Shown one piece after another: positions 33,586 to 43,560 of a stretch of 64,000 nt of DNA. The DNA is from Gautieria morchelliformis (lineage: Eukaryota > Basidiomycota > Agaricomycetes > Gomphales > Gomphaceae), in assembly GCA_015179125.1 (NCBI GenBank), contig WHVA01000094.1, positions 186,001-250,000 of the forward strand, read 5' to 3'. A model generated the notes under the pieces. The model was given only the letters and a program-made list of their open reading frames with translations. It was not told where the DNA came from and made no database searches. The translations under genes were made by a program, and so were the position numbers. How positions within the stretch are numbered: the stretch's first letter is position 1; each line of letters opens with the position of its first letter.

Positions 33586-35049
33586 TCAGTGATCGTGGTG
33601 GTCGTCAGGCGGACTAACTGTCCCTGGCGGCGGGATGACTCCCGGACCAGTGACGGAGCACGCCAGGGCAGCAGTAGTGTTCCCGGGTGCCGCGAGCGGG
33701 GGCATCACCGGGAAATTCGGCGTCTGTTTCGCTAACGCCTCAAAGTCCAAGAAGTCCGTTAAATCGTTCGCATTTGCGTCACGGAAGGTGAGTGCGGGGA
33801 GGTTGAATTTCCGCTCAAGGAGCGCCAGGACAGACGTATGGTCATAGACCATGTGGCTGACGAAATCCCTTTTCGCATACGGCGAGATGGCGATCATGGG
33901 CACACGGAAGCCATAGCGCTGATAGCCGTCGAATTGGGGCTCATTTGGGTTAATGGGCAGGATGGAGTCGGGTCGCAGGGCGGCAGGAGGCGGGACGTGG
34001 TCAAAGTAGCCGCCGTGCTCGTCGTAGTTGATGATGAAGAGGGTTTTATTCCACAGGGGCGAATTCCCGATGGCATGCGTGATATCGGAAATGAAGGCGT
34101 CGCCGAGGACGACGTTACGCGGATTCTCCTGCTCAACGCTGTTGTTGGGGTCGATGAAACTGAACTGCGGCAGCATGCCGGCTGCAGCGTCGGCGAAGAA
34201 ATCGGATATAGATTTATGGTTGACGGCTTCTGTCAGGTTATCGTTGATGAGGAATAGTTCTGGGGTCGCCCCATTGGGAAACTGTGCAACGTAGTCGGTC
34301 CAGCTGATATTGAACTTGTCGAGCGTATTGAAAATGGTTCCTGCCGCTGGTTGTAGCTGGCTGATGTCCTGGTTGTCCTCGGTAATTCCCAGCGAGGTGG
34401 CCGCGATGAGGTACATACGGTTAGGAAATGTCTGGCCTAAAAGTGAACAAAAAAATCGGTCGGCAATGGGAAACTGTTTTGCCAGGCTAAATGTCGTTGG
34501 CAGGTCTTGCTCGATGTAGTAGCCCATGGCTACTCCTCCGACAAGCAAGGTGCTACCCTGGAAGATTGGGGTAGAGACAAAGCCATCCATGCTTCCGTTG
34601 TCGAAGGCATTGTGACTTGCGGTCCACGTTTGGCTTGGCTGGCTAGGTAGCTGACACGTGTTGGGCATATGAAAAGCGTGTTGAATTGACCCATTGGGAT
34701 AAGGATTTGTAGCGAGTGGCTTCCCGTCAGGACCAAGCGTGAAGCCATCCCCACGACCCAGCAGACCGAACATGTTGTCGAAGGAGTGGTTTTCCATCAT
34801 CAGCATTATGATATGCTCGATCCCGGGAAGCGTGTCTGTCCCTGCGGGTAATTTGGGATTTGGAAGAGACCCGGGGTGTCGCAGCTCCTCGCGGCCCAAA
34901 GCGCGCAATGCCGCCTGCACACTGTCGTCGAGCTCGGGTGATCCTGGGTTAGGGTCTCCGTCACGGCGACTATGGTTGGCAAGCACGACATTCGCCGCGG
35001 CGCAGAAGCAGACAGCAGCGTTGAAAATGAAACGCATCGGATTCGGCAC
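33586..35049 (-). CDS. Secreted phosphoesterase / non-specific phospholipase C (PF04185-type)
   Basis: 487 aa in a single exon. Signal peptide MRFIFNAAVCFCAAANVVLA. Metal-site motifs: IEHIIMLMMENHSFDNMFG (nucleophile region), QTFPNRMYLIAATS, INYDEHGGYFDHVPPP and YGFRVPMIAISPYAK. The C-terminus is Pro/His-rich (PPDDHHDH). The family hydrolyses phospholipids or phosphate esters and is common in bacteria and filamentous fungi. The lack of any intron contrasts with its intron-rich neighbours, which suggests retrotransposition or old horizontal transfer. It lies between two copies of the FAD oxidase, all on the minus strand. A decayed relative sits at about 42.8-43.6 kb. Confidence 0.9.
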   Translation of the reverse strand: MPNPMRFIFNAAVCFCAAANVVLANHSRRDGDPNPGSPELDDSVQAALRALGREELRHPGSLPNPKLPAGTDTLPGIEHIIMLMMENHSFDNMFGLLGRGDGFTLGPDGKPLATNPYPNGSIQHAFHMPNTCQLPSQPSQTWTASHNAFDNGSMDGFVSTPIFQGSTLLVGGVAMGYYIEQDLPTTFSLAKQFPIADRFFCSLLGQTFPNRMYLIAATSLGITEDNQDISQLQPAAGTIFNTLDKFNISWTDYVAQFPNGATPELFLINDNLTEAVNHKSISDFFADAAAGMLPQFSFIDPNNSVEQENPRNVVLGDAFISDITHAIGNSPLWNKTLFIINYDEHGGYFDHVPPPAALRPDSILPINPNEPQFDGYQRYGFRVPMIAISPYAKRDFVSHMVYDHTSVLALLERKFNLPALTFRDANANDLTDFLDFEALAKQTPNFPVMPPLAAPGNTTAALACSVTGPGVIPPPGTVSPPDDHHDH

Positions 35050-36116
35050 CAGCGGTCGCTGGTTAGGATTGAGTGACAGAAACCGGGCACTTTATACTCA
35101 CCGCGCAAGTCGATAGACTTGAAGCGAGTATCTATTCTTGCCGCGACACACAGGGTTGACGTCTGAGCCTCTCGTTCCAGCTTCTCAGCAGTGCTGATTC
35201 GCTGAGCTGTCAACGGCGTTCCCAGCTTTATTACAAGTTGCGCACGTGCTCAGCATAGCTGATTTCCCTTGTTACGGTGCTTCTGAGTGAGTGAATTGTT
35301 TGGGGATTCCCTGGGAATGAGAATGAGCTTTCACGAGTGGTGAGGCGACGTTACCTAACACACATCTCTGCGCACAGACACCAGTTGGATTGGCGATGAG
35401 GACAGATGGCTGGATACAATGGCAGTCAGATTTTCTCACACTTCTTCCGGATACGAGACATCCAGACTTGTCGTCGATTTTGTGCCTTTGTCCAACGTGC
35501 AAGGCGGGAGATATAACTGACGGAATCTGCTAACTAGAGGGAGGGCCGGCGTGCACCCGGCAGACCGTGGCTGATTCCGAATCTGGACGTTACTTTGGTC
35601 TGGATGTGCACATCAAAAGCAAGTCTATAAAAGCTCGCCACTCTTTCACTCACTTTCGACTCTTCCAACCTAAACTTGCTGCTCCGACAAGCTGTAGAGG
35701 TATGGTCGTTTACTTGGTTCTTTTTTCTTCACCGCCAGCACAGTCTCATAGTATTTACAAGAAACTCAAGCCAGCTGCGAGCAAATCCCCAGTCAGGACC
35801 GCAGGAGGTCGCTCAGAGTTCATAGCCCAGCGTATCCCACGGATCGAAGATTCCACCTCTCTGCCACACGTGGAATTTTCGATGGGCATGCCGCCAACCC
35901 CTTACGATGAAGAAACATACGATTTTCTGTCGCAGCTGATCAGTTCAATCCAAACATACGATGTCTTAGGGTGGGATGTGTGTTGTTAGGATAAAGATAG
36001 ACTCAAGCCATATGTACTGAAACCTACCAGTTTCTCGCTATCACCGACGTTCTACCGTCAATAGGAAATACATTCTGCATACCTCCGACGTGTTGCGAAA
36101 ACAAATAATTTCATTA
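35050..36116. other. Intergenic, with a possible small plus-strand gene
   Basis: A TATA-like TCTATAAAAG lies at about 35623. Downstream, an open frame at 35567-35989 (or from Met 35701) encodes about 95-140 residues ending in DVLGWDVCC. A GTATGG...CATAG intron (about 35700-35752) is possible. I do not recognise the product. The last 110 bp before 36117 match the 3' flank of FAD oxidase copy 1 (31350-31444). Confidence 0.3.
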
Positions 36117-37903
36117 TTAGAACCCCTCTACAAGCTCGAAGACATCCTCAGGATCCACAGCTCTCTTTATGCTCTCTAGTCGCTCGACGTGCTCCCCAAA
36201 GTATAGTCGACGCCACTCGTCATGGGTCAGCGTCGGATCCATGTAGTTCGGGTACGCCCCACGGGGCTTGCGTTCCAGGGCCGACACCATGCCATCAACA
36301 AATGGAATGCCGTCTTTCGGGTACGGCGGTGTGATAGACGAGGCGTACAGCTGGTACACAAGGAATGCATCCCGGTGCGCAAATGCAGTAGCGTCGGCGG
36401 GCACCGCGTTGATTGCACTCTTGCCTCCGCCGTACACTGCGCGCGTCGTCAGCTGACTCTACAGCATCTTGCGTGTCTACTCACGATCGACCTCTGCGAA
36501 CCAGAACGCGGTGTCGCTACTCGATCCCTCCGTTGCCAGGTAATTCACCCAGGATGTGATCGAAGCATTCGAGTCAGGCTGGGTCGTTATGATAGACTGC
36601 CACTGGATCGGTACAGCATACACCGATATGTAGAGAAAGAAGTCACCTTGGCAAAAAATGTATCATGCTACGCGCCCGTCAGCACAAATGCAGAGAACAA
36701 AGGTGAAACCTGCGCACATTATCAGGTTGAGACGTGCTGACCGTCCCATTGATCGCAAACGCAGCCAGTCCCTCGATCCACCCCAGTGCATTGACTGTCA
36801 TATTTGCAACCTTCGGGAGCGTGGCCACGAACGGGTTAATCACTGCTTTGAACTCATCCTCGGTTCCGTAGTAGTTGCCCGAGAAACTTATCGAAACTGT
36901 CCCAAGCTGCCCGGGGTTTTCTCCGAAGAAAGCTGTCATCGCGAGCTCATTGGGCGCCGCCGTTGCAAATGCTTGCCAGGCTGCAAAGGCCGCAACTATC
37001 TCGGGTACGCTGAGCGGTTCAAATGCGATCACATAGTGTATCGTCGTAGGCGGGGCAGGCAGGGTCAGGTATGTCCATGCCGTGACGAGTCCGAATGAGG
37101 GGCCACCACCTCGTAGTGCCTACGCGTGAATATTCGGTCAGCGCATGCCATCCATACGAGTTCGGAGTATGTACCCAGAAGAGGTCCGTGTGCGAGGTGT
37201 TGGAGGCCGTCACCAACGTCCCGTTCGACAGGACTACTTCGGCAGACACGACGGTGTCCAACAACAGCCCACCAATTCTCCCAAATTTTCCAAATCCACC
37301 ATACAGGGTATGTCCCCCCGTTCCAATCTACCGTCAGATACTAATTCAATGACCGCCAGTCACACGAGACGCCACGCACGTAAGGACACGTCCCATGCGG
37401 CAACGCGCGTTGTCCCTGCTCAAAGATGGCGGTCGCAAGCTCCCCCAGTCTGTTTCCTGTCTGGACAACAGCTGTCCCGTCAGAATTGAGCGTGAGCGCC
37501 TTCATGTTTTTCATGTCGATGACCACGTCCCCCGATAGGCCGTAAGCAGCGTAGGAGTGTCCCCCTGACTTTGCAGAGACGGAGAGCTGGGCTTTCCCTG
37601 CGCACGCCACGACAGCCTGGATTTGGCTCACCGATGTGCTAAACACGACAATGTCAGATATACAGGACCGTGCGTACAGGGACTGCAGGTAAGTAATTAC
37701 GGGGTAACGATGATGGACGGGTCAGTATGGATCCGTAGGTTGTAGGGCTCCGAGGCATTCGAGTAACCTGGGTTTGACGGTGTGAATACCACAAGGTTAG
37801 AAATGTTGGAGATACACTGTTGTGCCGAGTGTACGTGGTTTCCCAGCGTCGCCACCGAGGCGAATAGACTGGACACCGAAATCACCATGAATAATTTCGC
37901 CAT
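36117..37903 (-). CDS. Secreted FAD-linked oxidase, berberine-bridge-like (copy 2)
   Basis: Paralogue of the gene at 31445-33230 with the same motifs: signal peptide MAKLFMVISVSSLFASVATL, flavin site SAKSGGHSYAAYG, GTCPYV followed by IGTGGHTLYGGFG across an intron, and the C-terminal ERLESIKRAVDPEDVFE. The last exon is almost identical to copy 1, while the middle exon has drifted more (for example IAFEPLSVPEIVAAFAAW versus ITFEPLSIPETVAAYAAW). The intron after CPYV differs by several bases and a short deletion. No stop or frameshift was seen, so both copies look functional. The start at 37903 is chosen to match copy 1; an upstream Met at 38032 is open. Confidence 0.87.
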
Positions 37904-39337
37904 TGCTGTTGAATCGTGGCTTGTCTTGGAAGCCTTTCTGACCTTCTGACTTGGAGACGCCGGGTAGTGCTGGATGGCCCAAATAGGGAGGGCGCCAGCC
38001 ATTGCTGAAAAGCCAGGTTTTTGATGCTCCACCTCAGGATAAAGCTTAAAGGATAGTCCAAATTCACTGCAAGGCAGCGAAGCTGAGCCGGCGGCCGATA
38101 ATCATGCTGTCTCTTACCTTTACTATTAGCCAGATCCGAGTACCCGTGCCACTGGCTCCTCTGCAGTCGCCATCTAAACGAAGGAAAAGAAATGCCAATG
38201 GAGCTGCTTCCCTGTATCAGAGAGAGAATGATAATTCTGTGTGGCAATCCGGGATTTCTGCTGACTCATCCGCAACGATTCTTATGTCACCAAGTAGGGA
38301 ATTGGTGGACAGTGAAAGGAGTATGCAAAGACAATGGTATAAGAATTATTTAATCAGGGTGTGGCAGCCCATCCGGCGTGTCGACATCAAGATCCATCAT
38401 CCCCGACCAAGAAAGCAATCGCCTGGTGCACGGGTTTTTCTTCTTTTTTGGGGGTCTTCCCACCCCGGGCCCTCCTTCGACGGCTTCCACCCCCGTCCTC
38501 GCCACCCCCGTCCTCGCCGACCCTGCCCTCCCACCCACCTCGCACTCCTACCCTCCCCCCACGTCACCCCGCCTGCTCCCCCGGTCTGTCTTAGGCGTGC
38601 GTCCTCGCTGTTCTGTTCTAACTCCCCCACCAGTGGACAGCGCAGCCGCTGACGCCACCTCTCCTGCCTGTCCTCCTACCTGCTCGCCCGTCCAGTCCTC
38701 CACACCTCCCCGTCCGACGGGCCCTGTCTGTCTGGCGTGCGCATGCCCGCGATACAAACACGCCTCTGGGCGGCGTAGGCGGCTGTCCCCGCACGCATCG
38801 TGGCAGATCTCCCCCCTATATAACATCCCATGTCACCTTTTCCATCAACCAAAATCCTTAGTTCTACTATATTGTATTATGAGTTACATTATCCAAATTC
38901 TCTGGCGATCATTTATAACTCTGGGAATATATCTAGATACTACTTAGAAGTCATGAGGAGTTGATAGCAAATATAAGACCTCATTTTCATTGGATAATTC
39001 TGCAGATATTGCTTTAACAAACACAACTGAAAATACAATTCAAAAACATAAAACATATGGAAGATAAAATCATCTTTTTAAAATCCAGATTTAGAAAATA
39101 TCCCGACCCTACCCCTCTCCAACTCCCCACGTCCTCGCCGATGCACCCGGCGCTCCCCACGCTCATCCTCATCACCGTACTGCCTCCGTCACCCTACCCT
39201 TGCGGACGCCGCCTAAACAATACTGGTGGAACACCATCACCAGCCTCCTCGCCTTGCAGAGCCCTTATTTTTCTTCGGGGCAAAGTAGGTCGGATGGGTA
39301 GAAGACCGAGAATCTTCCCCTCTCTCCCCACCGTGCC
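37904..39337. other. Intergenic: C-rich low-complexity and AT-rich tracts
   Basis: 38440-38780 is a C-rich tract (CCCGTCCTCGCC, CCCTCCCACCCACC) that produces long ORFs in several frames with proline- or arginine-rich, non-protein-like content. 38830-39090 is strongly AT-rich. 39100-39330 again carries C-rich sequence. I see no gene. The abrupt composition change suggests degraded repeat DNA. Confidence 0.4.
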
Positions 39338-42300
39338 TTATCTTCTGCGTGCCCTCCGACGGCGACCGGTGGAGGGCGCGTCGGGTTGGGGGTCAGCCTG
39401 TCGGCCGGCTTCAGCCTGTCGAGTGGCTCGCTCTTCGGCCTCTCTAGCCCAGTTGCAACTGCGATCTCTCTGCCCTGGGCGGCTTGGGGAGCTCTGCCGT
39501 GGAGTGGAAGTTGGCCACCGCGAACGGCCACGGGCCAAGTGCGCGTCGGATTGGGAGTCAGCCTGTCGCGGGGCTTCAGCCTCCCGTGCGTCGCTAGCCC
39601 GGTTCACGCTCCGATATCCCTCTCGTCGAGGTGAACCAGACCGCTGACCAGCATTAATTTCCTCTTGCCCCACGTCCGAACCAGGGTCAGCGCCCTGACG
39701 CTCCTTACGCCTACGACACATTCAGTTAACTCTGATATTTGCCCGTTGCAGAGATTCTTACCTTTGGCGGGCACTCTCTCCCGCATTTGTGGGCGAGTGG
39801 CTAATAAACCATCAGCTATTGGTGTATACAAGGAAATCGCCCAATTCTCACCTTCCGCCTATTATTTGTGCTTGGCGGTGGGATTGGGCCGCCGAGCCAC
39901 CTTCTTCTCCGCCTCCGCCTTCTCCGCGAGCCTTCTTCTCCGCCGCCGCCCTCATTAACTTCTCCCGTTCTCCCGGTATCCCCATCGCGCCTCGGCGAGG
40001 CCCGGACTCTCTAAGGGGAAAATTGTTCCCCGCCACGTTGCTTCCTGCAGGTTGGGTGTGGTAGACCGCTGCGGAGCCAAGAAACTCTCGTGGCTTCGGA
40101 GCGGCGGGTTGGGAAGACACAGCTGAAAACGCTGAGGTAACCAGGCGATCCGTGGGCTGGCTGTCGTTTCGGTCAGGCCTACGATACATTCAATTAGCTG
40201 TGATATTTGCCCGCCTGCAGAGATTCTTACCTTTGCCCGACATCCGCTCGTCCATGTGGGGCGATCAGTGAGCGACCCTGGTTAGTCGGCGAGCCGCTAA
40301 TAAACTATCAGCTATGGGTATACAGAAATCACCCAACTCTTACCTTCCTTCTGTCACGTGTGCGTGAGGTTGGGATTTGGGTGAGGGTGAGGTCTCGGCA
40401 GTTGGCGAGCTGCTGATAAACTATCAGCTATGGGTATACAGAAATCACCCAACTCTTACCTTCCTTCGGTCACGTGTGCGTGAGGTTGGGGTTTGGGTGA
40501 GGGTGAGGTCTCGGCAGTCGGCGAGCCGCTAATAAACTATCAGTTATGGGATTACAAGAAAATCGCGCAATTCTTACCTTCCTTCCGTCACTGGTGCTTG
40601 AGTATGGGGTTGGTGGGGTGAGGACTCTGGCTCGGCATCAGCCGCCTCAGTTGCCGAGTCACTAATAAACCATCAGCGCTCAGTACGCAACGAAAGCACC
40701 CAATTCTTACCTCCCTTCCCTCATGTGCGCCTGGGTGCCCTCTGACGCGGTTTCATCCACCGAGTTGGGGCCATCTGTTAGGTTCTCTACCCTGATGCCT
40801 TCTGCCTTGGTTGACTCAGTAATAGCTTGTAGTCCGGACTGATATTGGACATTTTGTGCCTCGAGTGGGTCTTGCAGCTCATTATTTTCGGGGCTCCCGT
40901 CACTGTGGCCGGTCTCGACGCTGGGGTCGTCTGTTGACGCGTCGCTAGAGAAAGAACTGAACTCGCTCGAGACGGCATGCGCCTGACTGAGACTGCTCTC
41001 TGGACGGGGCCTCAAAATGTGATTAGGAAGAGTCTTGACTTCTGGGATACGCTCGAGGAGTTTGTTCAAGCCCTCGTCTGGCATGCTGTCTAAGTCCAGT
41101 CCCAAGCGCGCATACGCTGCTTCACGTTGGGCATACGTGCCGTCAACGTCGTCGATCGAGTCTGAGGCAGGTGAGTCGGGGGGAGTGGCAGGCGTTGATG
41201 CAGCGGTGTTCTCCAACTCAGCGCTGGCGCTCTCACGCTGCTTGCGAACAGTTTCTGGGTCACTGAATCGGAAGACATGGTGTTCACCTAGATATCTGAT
41301 CAGCACAATACAAATAGCCAAGTTGATTGCAATTTACCGAGAATGATACGGGAGCCAGAACGAAGCGTGTAAGACTACATAAAGACCCCATTAAGTTAGA
41401 CAAGCTCAATCAATGCAGGGTACAGCTCACCTGCCCAACTGTCAGCTGCTCGCCGTTGAGGAACTGTGGGTATGAGCCGTGAGGACCATCGACAAGGACG
41501 AGTTACTAAATTCGTACCGTTGTGCTGTTTGGCTGGGCACTAAGCGTCACCTCTCCATCTGTATTGTCGAAGAAACAATGCTCCTCAAGAATGTGGTCGC
41601 CGGTAAGTGGAATACCAGCTGGGTTTTCACTGTCCAATCGACCGACCTGCCATGCGACACGTCAAACTTGTCACCTATAGTGACTGTGTGACACGTACCA
41701 TGGTTCGCCCAGGGCGCAGCTGATAGACAAGACATTCACTCATCAGAGGGTCTGGATCAGATATTAGTCACGTGGAATCTGACGAACTGGTCAACTCACC
41801 TTCGTTCTATGTCACCCAAACAAACAATAACCATTATTGAGTACCACAGATTATAAGGAACGAAATACTAACCAAGTTGACCAGGTGAGGCGTCTAGGTA
41901 ATTACATCATCAGCCACAACTTGCCATTCGCGCACCGGTAACGCACCTTAGGCATGTGTAGGCGCGCGTTGTTCTCGACAGTGATTCCGAGGTCTTCCAA
42001 TGCTTTCTCGCGCTCCTTCTGCGCTTCTTGTGTACGCACCAGGTCGTCCATGAGCTTCTCGCTGGTCTCAAGCTGCTCCTGTAGCTCTGCCATGCTGATT
42101 TTCTTGATCGTACCATCCTTGGCTCGATACGTGATGATCTGCTTCTCCAGCGGCACCTTGGGGCCCCACTTGTCCCCGCCCGAAGAGCCAAACACTCTTA
42201 CCAAGACGTGCGAGAGCAAGAATACAGCCATCGCCATCGGTAAGAGTTCTTGCCAATGTCCACGAACATGATCGATGGCAATCGTGTTCACGATCTAGAA

Positions 42301-42685
42301 TGGCGGATCAGCTCTTGCCTTTCACATTAGTGTGGCAACATACCCAGAGGAGATCTGTGAAAGAGGCATTTGACATTGGCACAGGCGGTGCGTTCGCAGC
42401 GTCGATGAGGCTGTCCATCGCGGCGAGTGGTCCGGGGGCGGGTCGAAATGTTGGAGTTGCGGTGGCGAAGGCAAGGGGGATGACAGGGGTGGCGAAACCG
42501 GGTGATGGCTGGGGGAGCAGCTCGAGCACACGTGTTGGGGCCTGGCAAAAAATTGGGGGCGGCAGGACGCAGAAGTTCGTGGCGAAAGTAGCCGTGTCGG
42601 TGTTGTCCGTGTTTGTCGGTGGCGAGGGTGGGATTCCGAGGGTTTGTAGCACGGCTACAACGTAGCCAAGCATCAGATATAACAT
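39338..42685 (-). CDS. Chimeric protein: motorless kinesin-3 neck + FHA module with a duplicated-exon tail
   Basis: Sixteen exons followed by hand (high to low): 42344-42685, 41947-42294, 41873-41893, 41800-41806, 41699-41751, 41518-41646, 41431-41463, 41338-41374, 40711-41287, 40578-40661, 40460-40528, 40344-40412, 40231-40296, 39852-40178, 39762-39800 and 39338-39710. They total 2574 nt, 857 aa, with no stop. Exon 1 gives a hydrophobic start (MLYLMLGYVVAVLQ) of unknown origin. Exon 2 enters kinesin-3 neck sequence (KVPLEKQIITYRAKDGTIKK, KEREKALEDLGITVE). Exons 3-8 give the FHA domain (HLVNL, NEDPLMSECLVYQL, HCFFDNTDGEVTL, ILGEHHVFRF). Exon 9 has the post-FHA AQREAAYARLGLDL. The motor, PH domain and rest of the kinesin are absent. 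The tail is disordered, Pro/His- then Arg-rich. FHA domains bind phosphothreonine. Confidence 0.75.
39711..40710 (-). repeat. Tandem exon-intron repeat array in the chimeric gene
   Basis: Two intron types recur. Type A starts GTAAGAGTTGGGTGATTT and ends GTTTATTAG (about 47-50 nt); five copies are seen. Type B starts GTAAGAATCTCTGCA and ends TATCGTAG or TGTCGTAG (about 51 nt); two copies are seen. Exons between type-A introns (40460-40528 and 40344-40412, 69 nt each) are nearly identical; 40578-40661 is a diverged relative. A larger unit [type A intron, short exon, type B intron, longer exon] is present twice (39852-40343 and 39338-39851). Every internal exon is a multiple of three (84, 69, 69, 66, 327, 39 nt), and every intron is in phase 2, so any copy number keeps frame. 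Confidence 0.9.
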
Positions 42686-42750
42686 TCTGTACCGCTACAA
42701 GATGGCGGTTTGCACAGAGGAGTTGTGGGGGGCGCTCCTCGCGCCAGCCC

Positions 42751-42760
42751 TTTATATATC
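42751..42760 (-). promoter_or_regulatory. TATA box of the chimeric gene
   Basis: On the minus strand GATATATAAA lies about 66 bp upstream of the start codon at 42685. This is well placed for a core promoter and supports exon 1 being a true 5' exon. Confidence 0.5.
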
Positions 42761-42829
42761 CCAAACCAATACAGTAGCGCTTAACTTGCTTAATGCGCGG
42801 GCCGGGCGACGGCTCGAACGGTTCGGTGC

Positions 42830-43560
42830 TTGCCAACGACATTTAATCAGCCTGTGAAAACCGTTTCCTAATGCATCAATTTCTTTGTTCAGTTTTGGGC
42901 CCAACCCGGTATACCTCATGGCAGCCACCTCCAGCCAGAACCGACGGCTGGACCCATTTTCAATACGCTCCACTCGTTCAATCTCAGCTGGACCGAATAC
43001 GTTGCTCAGTTCCCCAATGGGGCGACCCCAGAACTCGCCGAGCTGTGCACCCCCCTTCACGCGTAGTGGTGGCATCACGTCGGGGAATCACGATCAAAAG
43101 CCTGGAGGTGGTGGCGCCCGCGAAGCCACCCCAGGCGGTGGCGCCAGGCCCGACGCCCCGGCCAGCGACGAGGGCATCGACGAGGGCAGTGTCGCGCTGC
43201 GTGCAGAGGTGCGCGGCGCGCGATGGGGCATGGTGCGCGGTGGGCGGGCGTGGCGGCAGCGACGGGGCGGGACGGGACGAGATGCACATCGGCATTGTAT
43301 GGCACCTGGCCAAGGGATCGGGTCCTGCCAAGTGCTGTCAAAGTCTATATGACATTTATTCGCCGACGCTCCAGCCCGCGTAACGTCGTCCTCGGCGACG
43401 CTTTCATTCCGACCTCACGCATGCCATCGGGAATTCGCCCTGTCGAATAAAACCCTCTTCATCATCAACTACGACGAGCACGACGAGCACGGCGGCTACT
43501 TTGACCACGGAGTCCCGTCTCCTTTGCATCCCAATTGAGTGAGTGCCAATTCAACGGCTA
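42830..43560 (+). pseudogene. Decayed phospholipase C copy, interrupted by GC-rich DNA
   Basis: Fragments of the phosphoesterase at 33586-35049 recur on the plus strand. 42880-43040 corresponds to the region around its FFCSLLGQTFPN and NISWTDYVAQFPNGATPEL, with frameshifts. 43378-43520 corresponds to RNVVLGDAF through INYDEHGGYFDH, where a GACGAGCAC triplet block is duplicated. A GC-rich block (about 43080-43340) sits between them and replaces the intervening coding sequence. Several stops and frameshifts make it non-functional. The orientation is opposite to the intact gene. Confidence 0.7.

Noticed and set aside
35701..35989. Small ORF ending in Cys-Cys considered as a mating pheromone precursor
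   Set aside because: The Cys residues are not at the fourth position from the end, so there is no CaaX box; no pheromone receptor gene nearby.
38378..38947. 189-codon proline-rich ORF and its minus-strand counterparts
   Set aside because: Product of a C-rich low-complexity tract; open in several frames at once.
41902..42291. Reading the kinesin-like region as a plain pseudogene with a stop at the motor end
   Set aside because: The stop near 42296 lies inside a good GTATGT...CTAG intron of 49 nt; splicing it keeps frame through all later exons.
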